A DNA stretch of 10,640 nucleotides from Ruminococcaceae bacterium UBA3329 (GTDB lineage: Bacteria > Bacillota > Clostridia > Oscillospirales > Acutalibacteraceae): positions 1 through 10,640 of the forward strand of contig DERX01000034.1 of assembly GCA_002361875.1 (NCBI GenBank), given 5' to 3'. Position 1 is the first letter of the stretch. Every line of letters starts with the position of its first letter. The notes under the pieces are model-generated. The model was given only the letters and a program-made list of their open reading frames with translations, did not search any database and was not told the DNA's origin. A program made the translations under genes and the position numbers. Positions 1-5,275 of this stretch are shown here, in pieces.

Positions 1-18
1 ATTTTATCTGTTTTTTAA

Positions 19-47
19 TTGCAAATTTCAGTATTATGTAGTATAAT
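19..47 (+). promoter_or_regulatory. Sigma-A-type promoter of the cysteine desulfurase-thiI operon
   Basis: The -35 box TTGCAA (19-24) and a perfect -10 box TATAAT (42-47) are separated by exactly 17 bases. The likely transcription start is near 54-56, giving a short leader of about 30 bases before the TTG start at 84. The surrounding sequence is very AT-rich. No operator palindrome or riboswitch fits in the leader, so any regulation would have to act on the promoter itself. This is the only near-consensus promoter I see in the window. Confidence 0.8.
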
Positions 48-71
48 TTATTTTGATTTAATCTATATCTT

Positions 72-77
72 GGGGGA
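72..77 (+). promoter_or_regulatory. Ribosome binding site that fixes the TTG start
   Basis: GGGGGA lies 6-7 bases before the TTG at 84 and can pair with the 3' end of 16S rRNA with one G-U wobble. No in-frame ATG or GTG lies between the promoter and this TTG. The ATG at 88 is in another frame. The next codons already give the conserved desulfurase N-terminus (YLDNSAT), so TTG is the start. Confidence 0.7.
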
Positions 78-83
78 CTGTAA

Positions 84-1211
84 TTGAATGCGTATCTTGA
101 CAACAGCGCTACAACAAAACCGTGCGATGCATCATTAAAAAAAGCAGTTGAAATTGCGTCTGTTTGTTACGGCAACCCATCTTCGCTTCACTTTTTAGGC
201 TATGAAGCTAAAAAGGAGCTAGAAAATGCCAGAACAGCTGTTGCGGATTTTCTTTCTGTTAAACCTAATGAAATCTATTTTACCTCGGGCGGAACAGCCT
301 CAAATATGACCGCAATTCTCGGCACTGCGGCATCAAAAAAGCGTGAGGGTAAAAAAATTATTACTTCCCGTATTGAGCACCCCAGCGTTATCAAGAATTT
401 TGAGCTTTTGGGCGAGCAGGGCTTTTCTCCTGTGTTTTTAGAGCCTGACAGAAACGGTAAAATAAGTCTTGACGATTTATACAATGCCATTGATGAAAAT
501 ACAATCCTTGTAAGCTTAATGGCGGTAAATAATGAGGTCGGCTCGGTTCAAGATTTCGGCAAGGTTAAACAGATTATCAAATCAAAAAAATCAAACGCTC
601 TTTACCATTGCGACGCAGTGCAGGCTTTCGGCAAAATAAAAATCAATCCTGTAAAATGCGGCATTGACCTTATGAGTATGAGCGCACATAAAATCCACGG
701 GCTCAAAGGTTCAGGGGCGCTTTATGTGAGCAAAAATGTGCGTATAAGACCTGCAATAGTCGGCGGCGGTCAGGAAAACGGACTTGTTTCGGGAACTGAG
801 GCAATGCCCGCGCTTTGCGCATTCGGCGAGGCGGTTAAAAACATCGGTTCAGTCGAAAGAAACTTTGAAAAGGTTAAAGCCTTGCGTGACGGATTTTTAA
901 ATAAAATATCAGATATAGATTACATTTTCGTAAATTCACCCGTTGACGCACTGCCCTATATTATCAACATTTCGGTTAAAGGCGTTCCGTCACAGGTAAT
1001 ACTTAATGCTCTGTCAAGCGAGGGGATTTGCGTTTCGGCAGGTTCTGCTTGCTCAAAGGGGCATAGGAGCGGCGTGCTTTCTTCAATGAAAATCGAACCT
1101 GCGAGAATTGACAGCGCTGTCCGAATAAGCCTTTCAAAAAATACGGAAGAAAATGAGATGGATTTGCTGTTTGACGCAATAGTCAAAACCGCAAACCGCA
1201 TCAGGAGATAA
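84..1211 (+). CDS. Cysteine desulfurase (NifS/IscS family), partner of ThiI
   Basis: This is a 375-residue PLP enzyme that converts L-cysteine to alanine and leaves a persulfide for sulfur transfer. It has the usual family length. The N-terminal YLDNSATT, the glycine loop TSGGTASN (67-74), His99, Asp177 in HCDAVQ, the PLP lysine Lys203 in SAHKIHG and the catalytic Cys323 in SAGSACSKG are all present. The active-site loop after the cysteine is compact. It starts with TTG behind a GGGGGA ribosome site and is first in its operon. The thiI gene begins 3 bases after the stop. In Bacillota a desulfurase next to a rhodanese-less ThiI (for example B. subtilis NifZ-ThiI) is dedicated to tRNA thiolation, and I infer that role here. 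With no IscU/SufU scaffold nearby, a role in general Fe-S assembly is less likely but cannot be excluded. Confidence 0.93.
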   Translation: MNAYLDNSATTKPCDASLKKAVEIASVCYGNPSSLHFLGYEAKKELENARTAVADFLSVKPNEIYFTSGGTASNMTAILGTAASKKREGKKIITSRIEHPSVIKNFELLGEQGFSPVFLEPDRNGKISLDDLYNAIDENTILVSLMAVNNEVGSVQDFGKVKQIIKSKKSNALYHCDAVQAFGKIKINPVKCGIDLMSMSAHKIHGLKGSGALYVSKNVRIRPAIVGGGQENGLVSGTEAMPALCAFGEAVKNIGSVERNFEKVKALRDGFLNKISDIDYIFVNSPVDALPYIINISVKGVPSQVILNALSSEGICVSAGSACSKGHRSGVLSSMKIEPARIDSAVRISLSKNTEENEMDLLFDAIVKTANRIRR

Positions 1212-1214
1212 ACA

Positions 1215-2387
1215 ATGAAGGAAATTATACTTATAAAAAACGGAGAATTGGCTTTAAAGGGGCTTAACAGAGCCACTTTTGAAGATGTTCTCATTAAAAA
1301 TATCCGTAAACGAATTAAGCCTTTGGGCGAATTTGAATACCGCAAGGAGCAGTCAACCGTTTCGGTCGTTCCGATAAGTGACGACATTGATATGGATGAG
1401 GTTTCAAAGCGTGTTGGCAGAGTTTTCGGTATTGCAAGGTATTCAAGAGCTTTGCAGGTGTCAAAATGTATGGACGAAATAAAGGCAAATGCGCCGAAAT
1501 ACCTTGAAAATCAGCTTCGTTTTGCAAGAACCTTTAAGGTTGAGGCAAAGCGGTCCGATAAAAAATTCCCCTTGACCTCACCTGAAATTTCAGCAGAGGT
1601 CGGCGGTGCAATTCTTTCAGCATTTCCGAATTTAAAGGTTGATGTAAGAAATCCCGAAATAATTGTTACCGTTGAAATCCGTGAAAAATTTGCATTCATA
1701 AGGGGTAATCAGTTGGTCGGCGCAGGCGGGCTTCCCACAGGAACATCAGGAAAAGCTACCGTTTTAATTTCAGGCGGAATTGACAGCCCCGTTGCGGCCT
1801 TTATGATGGCTAAAAGAGGACTTACTCTCAATGCTGTGCATTTTGCGTCGCCCCCGTACACTTCGCCTCAGTCCGAGGACAAGGTGCACAGGCTTTTGAA
1901 GCAGGTTGCAGCATACAGCGGCAGTATAACTCTTTTCACAGTCGGATTTACCGAGATTCAGGAGGCAATCCGCGACAATTGTCCTGAGGATATGTTTACG
2001 CTTATTATGCGTAGGTTTATGATGCGAATTGCGTCTGCCATAGCTGAAAAAGAGGACAGCAAAGCACTCATTACGGGTGAGAGTCTCGGTCAGGTTGCAA
2101 GCCAAACCCTTCCCGCAATTGCCTGCACGGACGCAGTAGCTTCTATGCCTGTTTTCCGTCCGCTTATCGGCAACGATAAAAACGAAATAATTACTGTTTC
2201 AAGAAGAATTGAAACCTTTGACATTTCAATTGAACCGTTTGAGGATTGCTGTACGGTATTTACTCCCAAGCACCCGAAAACGAAGCCTACTCTGCAAATG
2301 CTTGAAGAGGCTGAAAAAAGTCTTGACATTGACGCACTTGTGTCAAGTGCGGTCGAAAATACTAAAGTAACGGTGGTAAGATTTTAA
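1215..2387 (+). CDS. thiI: tRNA 4-thiouridine synthase / tRNA sulfurtransferase ThiI
   Basis: This 390-residue cytoplasmic enzyme adenylates U8 of tRNA and replaces its oxygen with sulfur. In some bacteria it also supplies sulfur for the thiazole of thiamine. The N-terminal ferredoxin-like and THUMP region (about 1-165) begins KNGELALKG and contains the family RNxxAFIRG-like stretch (155-164). The PP-loop ATPase signature SGGIDS is at 186-191. Cys344-Cys345 in FEDCC is the site of the acceptor cysteine. The protein ends at 390, so it lacks the C-terminal rhodanese domain of E. coli ThiI. That is the usual form in Bacillota, and sulfur should come directly from the desulfurase encoded just upstream. 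AGGAGA (1203-1208) lies 6 bases before the ATG. The stop TAA overlaps the next start by one base (TAATG). Confidence 0.95.
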   Translation: MKEIILIKNGELALKGLNRATFEDVLIKNIRKRIKPLGEFEYRKEQSTVSVVPISDDIDMDEVSKRVGRVFGIARYSRALQVSKCMDEIKANAPKYLENQLRFARTFKVEAKRSDKKFPLTSPEISAEVGGAILSAFPNLKVDVRNPEIIVTVEIREKFAFIRGNQLVGAGGLPTGTSGKATVLISGGIDSPVAAFMMAKRGLTLNAVHFASPPYTSPQSEDKVHRLLKQVAAYSGSITLFTVGFTEIQEAIRDNCPEDMFTLIMRRFMMRIASAIAEKEDSKALITGESLGQVASQTLPAIACTDAVASMPVFRPLIGNDKNEIITVSRRIETFDISIEPFEDCCTVFTPKHPKTKPTLQMLEEAEKSLDIDALVSSAVENTKVTVVRF

Positions 2388-2866
2388 TGCTGCTCCCTGA
2401 AAAGCTTGTAGCTGTACTTAAAGAAAAAAAGCTTGTAGCCGCAACGGCGGAGTCCTGCACAGGCGGTCTTATTGCAAAGCGCATAACCGATGTAAGCGGC
2501 TCGTCATCCGTTTTTAATTGCGGAATTGTCAGCTACAGTAATGAAATAAAACATTCTGTTTTGGGCGTTTCAAACGAAACCTTAAAAAAATACGGCGCTG
2601 TGAGCGAACAGACGGTCCGTGAAATGGTTTCTGGAGTATTAAAGCTTTCGAATGCCGATGTTGCCGTTGCAGTGTCGGGAATAGCAGGGCCTAATTCCGA
2701 TAACACCGAAAAACCGGTAGGTTTAATTTATATAGCCGGTTCAGACGGTAAAAAAACAGTTGTAAAAAAACTCGAAAATAATTTTACGGACGATGTTCGC
2801 CGTCTTAACCGTGAAAGCGCATCAAACGAGGCGCTGCAAATTCTTTTAGATCTCGCAGGTGAATGA
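2387..2866 (+). CDS. pncC: Stand-alone CinA C-terminal domain, nicotinamide-nucleotide amidase
   Basis: These 159 residues match the CinA_C (PncC) family, which deamidates nicotinamide mononucleotide to nicotinate mononucleotide in the pyridine nucleotide cycle. The nucleophile motif ESCTGG is at 22-27, VSGIAGP is at 96-102, and the VGLIYIAGSDG strand (111-121) is followed by the C-terminal helix. The N-terminal MoCF half of full CinA is absent and cannot have been lost to the window edge, because thiI abuts it. Its ATG overlaps the thiI stop by one base and only a weak GGTGG-like ribosome site precedes it, so translation is probably coupled to thiI. The sortase start lies at or just beyond its stop. 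No functional tie between NMN salvage and the sortases is known to me. The grouping may be transcriptional convenience. Confidence 0.9.
   Translation: MLLPEKLVAVLKEKKLVAATAESCTGGLIAKRITDVSGSSSVFNCGIVSYSNEIKHSVLGVSNETLKKYGAVSEQTVREMVSGVLKLSNADVAVAVSGIAGPNSDNTEKPVGLIYIAGSDGKKTVVKKLENNFTDDVRRLNRESASNEALQILLDLAGE
2857..2862 (+). promoter_or_regulatory. Ribosome binding site favouring a TTG start for sortase 1
   Basis: AGGTGA inside the last codons of pncC lies 5 bases before TTG 2868, which is in frame with the sortase. The upstream alternative GTG 2859 sits inside this same motif and has no purine-rich site before it. The ATG at 2863 is out of frame. This favours TTG 2868, with GTG 2859 as the alternative (three residues longer). 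Confidence 0.5.
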
Positions 2867-2867
2867 T

Positions 2868-3878
2868 TTGGAGTTTAGAAAGAATAATACTGAAGATGTA
2901 AATGAAATTGAAGCAATTGAAATAACTGAAGAAAGTACAGTTGAAAAATCAAAGGCAAAAAAGCCTCACAAAAAAATTTCAAAACCCGCCAAAATAATTT
3001 TGGTCCTTTGTTTAATTGTGTTTATTTGTGCCTCGGCGGTACTTATCCGTAATTATGTGATTCGCAGGAATAACGTCGAAATGAACAGCGAACTGGAATC
3101 GGTTTTTGTTGAGAAAAAGAAAAAGGAAGAGCTTTTCAATTTTGACGAAATGCTTAAGATAAATCCGGGGTTTGTCGGCTGGATAAAAGTTCCGAATACG
3201 AACATCAGTCTTCCCGTTGTAAAGTATTCAAACAATTCATATTACTTAAATCACGACTTTTACAAAAAGTATGATTATCGCGGAACAGTGTTTATGGATT
3301 ACAGAAATGATCCGGAAAATTTAGATGCAAGCACAATTCTTTACGGTCATAACTGTTATGACGGAACAATGTTTTCCGACCTTGAAAAATTTCAGGACAT
3401 TGAATTTTACAAGCAAACCCCTGTTGTTCAATTTGCAACGGTAAACGGTATGGAAAAATGGAAGGTGTATGCGGTTTTCATTACAAGTGCGAAAGCAGAA
3501 GAGGACAGAGGGTATGTTTTCAATTACATTTATCCGTATATGGACGGTGAAAATTTCAACGGATTCATAAATGAGATAAATAAACGCAGGCTTTATGTGC
3601 CGGATGTTGATATAAACGATGATGACAATATGCTTATTCTTTCAACCTGCATAAGAAAGCTTGACATTTATAATAAAGGTACGCGCACTTATAAAGCGGA
3701 TGCAAGACTGGTTGTTGTTACAAGAAAGCTTAGACCGGGCGAGAGTGAGAGTGTTAATACAAATGCAGTCACGCTGAACCCGTCACCGAAATATCCTCAG
3801 CTTTGGTATGATAAAAACGGTATAAAAAATCCATATGAAAGTGATGAAAAATGGTATCCTCAGGAGGTAAATAAATGA
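2868..3878 (+). CDS. Class B-type sortase (first of a tandem pair)
   Basis: Sortases are membrane transpeptidases that cleave a sorting motif and attach surface proteins to peptidoglycan or to pilin subunits. From TTG 2868 the protein has 336 residues: a charged cytoplasmic N-terminus, a transmembrane segment at about 42-64, then an extracellular sortase domain with HSYYLNHDF-like strands. Catalytic His161 (YGHN), Cys261 (LSTC) and Arg280 (ARLVVV) are all present. The Cys-to-Arg distance is 19 residues against 8 in the next gene, so there is an extra loop of about ten residues beside the active site. After the domain comes a 30-residue tail (302-331) rich in Pro, Tyr and Trp that is shared with the second sortase. 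It overlaps the second sortase by 4 bases. Its substrate is unknown, as no sorting signal is encoded in the window. The start could instead be GTG 2859. Confidence 0.88.
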   Translation: MEFRKNNTEDVNEIEAIEITEESTVEKSKAKKPHKKISKPAKIILVLCLIVFICASAVLIRNYVIRRNNVEMNSELESVFVEKKKKEELFNFDEMLKINPGFVGWIKVPNTNISLPVVKYSNNSYYLNHDFYKKYDYRGTVFMDYRNDPENLDASTILYGHNCYDGTMFSDLEKFQDIEFYKQTPVVQFATVNGMEKWKVYAVFITSAKAEEDRGYVFNYIYPYMDGENFNGFINEINKRRLYVPDVDINDDDNMLILSTCIRKLDIYNKGTRTYKADARLVVVTRKLRPGESESVNTNAVTLNPSPKYPQLWYDKNGIKNPYESDEKWYPQEVNK

Positions 3879-5143
3879 GCGAAAACAAAATGAGCGAAAA
3901 TAATTCATCAGACAATCTTCTTGAAGAACTTAATAAATTGGAAAATTCAGATATGAAGCCGCAAAAAGAAGAACTTGTCGATGAAATAAAAAGCAGCATC
4001 GAAAAAACAGTTGCCGATGACCTTGGAATTAAAACTGTTACCGAAAACGGTATGACATTTGTTGATGTAACGGCACAATATGTCAAAAAGAGTGAATCCG
4101 AGGGGAAAGAAAATCAAACAGATGTTGAGGGAACTGCTGAAAAAAAGATAAGGACTTTTAATGAAATTTTCTCTGACTTCTTTGGAAAAATATTTCCTAA
4201 AAAAGCCGACAAACCGCGTGAAAAAATCAGAAAAATAGTAATGGATTTTTCCGTAGTGACAATAATCGGCTGTGTGATTGCTTTTGGCACACTTTTAACT
4301 GAGCATATTATTCACACGAGAGATATTAAAAACATTAAAGAAATGATAACGCCAACCGACTCTTTAGACTCCGAACAATATGATGAAGCGTGGCAGGAGC
4401 TTTTCACGAAGTATCCGACAGTAGAGTTTCCGCAGGGAATGAATCTTAAATATGCTTATCTTTATGCAATTAATCCCGAGATTGTAGGCTGGGTTAATAT
4501 TGAAGGTACAAATCTTGATGTTCAGGTTGTTCAGGCTAAAAATAATAACAAGTATTTGAAAACCGATTTCTACGGTAAGAAAAGCCGTTACGGTTGTCCT
4601 TATCTTGATTACCGCAATGATGCTAAATACCTTGATGACAATAATGTAATTTACGGTCATCATATGAGTGACGGATTAGTCTTCTCAAACCTGGATAAAT
4701 ATAAAACAATAGAAGGCTATAAGGAATCGCCGATTATCCGTTATGATACAATTTATCAAACCTATTATTTTAAGGTGTTTGCGGCTTTTGTTACAAACGG
4801 ACTGCCTAAAGACGACAATGATTATTTGTTTAATTATACCGTAACAGAGTTCTCGTCGGATGACCGGTTCTTAAGCTTTATTGAAGAAATACAGAAAAGA
4901 AGCATTTTTAATACAGGTGTAACCGTGTTACCTGATGACAAGCTGCTTACGCTTTCAACCTGTTCTTATGAGTTTTCGGACGCCCGACTTGTTGTAGTTG
5001 CAAGGCTTTGCCGTGAAAATGAGGAAACCACTGTTGATACAAGTGCGGCAACAATAAATTCTTCGCCCAGATATCCTCAGGCTTGGTACGATGCAAAGGG
5101 CATGGAAAATCCTTATAAGGATGATGTAAACTGGACTCCGTAA
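3875..5143 (+). CDS. Class B-type sortase with long cytoplasmic N-terminus (second of the pair)
   Basis: This is a 422-residue sortase-family transpeptidase. Before the transmembrane segment (about 121-145) there is an unusually long acidic and lysine-rich cytoplasmic region of about 115 residues, with no domain I recognise. The extracellular part has WVNIEGTNLD (206-215), catalytic His262 (YGHH), Cys363 (LSTC) and Arg371 (ARLVVV). It ends in a 30-residue tail (393-422) matching that of the first sortase without gaps. The ATG overlaps the previous stop (ATGA) and follows a strong AGGAGG site. A second in-frame Met at codon 6 is possible but has no better site. The two genes look like an old duplication that diverged, chiefly in the N-terminus and in the Cys-Arg loop. 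Different substrates, or a division of labour, are possible but unproven. Confidence 0.88.
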   Translation: MSENKMSENNSSDNLLEELNKLENSDMKPQKEELVDEIKSSIEKTVADDLGIKTVTENGMTFVDVTAQYVKKSESEGKENQTDVEGTAEKKIRTFNEIFSDFFGKIFPKKADKPREKIRKIVMDFSVVTIIGCVIAFGTLLTEHIIHTRDIKNIKEMITPTDSLDSEQYDEAWQELFTKYPTVEFPQGMNLKYAYLYAINPEIVGWVNIEGTNLDVQVVQAKNNNKYLKTDFYGKKSRYGCPYLDYRNDAKYLDDNNVIYGHHMSDGLVFSNLDKYKTIEGYKESPIIRYDTIYQTYYFKVFAAFVTNGLPKDDNDYLFNYTVTEFSSDDRFLSFIEEIQKRSIFNTGVTVLPDDKLLTLSTCSYEFSDARLVVVARLCRENEETTVDTSAATINSSPRYPQAWYDAKGMENPYKDDVNWTP

Positions 5144-5150
5144 TATTTTA

Positions 5151-5190
5151 TAAATTAAGTACGGCAATAATTTAGTATGGTTTAGTGCGG
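5151..5190 (+). repeat. Three AGTRYGG repeats in the gap before the SpoIID-like gene
   Basis: The 132-base gap between the second sortase and the next gene contains AGTACGG (5158-5164), AGTATGG (5174-5180) and AGTGCGG (5184-5190), starting 16 and 10 bases apart. The last two form a tandem 10-base near-repeat beginning TTTAGT. An AT-only inverted pair, TAAATTA (5151-5157) and TAATTTA (5168-5174), surrounds the first copy. This could be a regulator binding region. I see no convincing -35/-10 pair in the gap, and the repeats are short enough to be chance. Confidence 0.25.
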
Positions 5191-5219
5191 TCAATACAAA
5201 GAAAGGAAAGATACTTTTA

Positions 5220-5270
5220 ATGCGGGGCGTTTATCATATCGCTTTTTGCAAATACTGTATCATATGGTGA
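5220..5270 (+). CDS. Possible 16-codon leader ORF coupled to the SpoIID-like gene
   Basis: An ATG at 5220 opens 16 codons (MRGVYHIAFCKYCIIW) that end at TGA 5268-5270. A purine run AAAGGAAAG (5202-5210) lies 9 bases upstream. Its stop falls inside the GGTGA ribosome site (5266-5270) of the downstream gene, so ribosomes ending here would be positioned to start at ATG 5276. It contains two Cys and two Ile codons but no long run of one amino acid, so classical attenuation is not obvious. Chance occurrence of so short an ORF is quite possible. Confidence 0.25.
   Translation: MRGVYHIAFCKYCIIW
5266..5270 (+). promoter_or_regulatory. Ribosome binding site that sets the start of the SpoIID-like gene
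   Basis: GGTGA lies 5 bases before ATG 5276. The reading frame is open further up to a TTG at 5246, but no purine-rich site precedes that TTG. The ATG start also gives the N-terminus MTVRLLSLNTE, which fits a first beta strand. Confidence 0.55.
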
Positions 5271-5275
5271 ATAAA

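Noticed and set aside
1..83. Riboswitch or T-box in the leader of the sulfur operon
   Set aside because: Only about 30 bases lie between the predicted transcription start and the TTG start, too short for any known riboswitch.
956..1387. 143-residue open frame on the minus strand
   Set aside because: It is antisense to the desulfurase and thiI, whose motifs are unmistakable. No ribosome site or family motif is seen. The other minus-strand open frames are rejected for the same reason.
5151..5174. TAAATTA/TAATTTA inverted pair as terminator of the sortase genes
   Set aside because: The 7-bp stem is A/T only with a 10-base loop and no following T-run, too weak for termination. It may matter only as a protein site.
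5246..5275. TTG 5246 as start of the SpoIID-like gene
   Set aside because: No ribosome site lies before it, while ATG 5276 has GGTGA at 5 bases.
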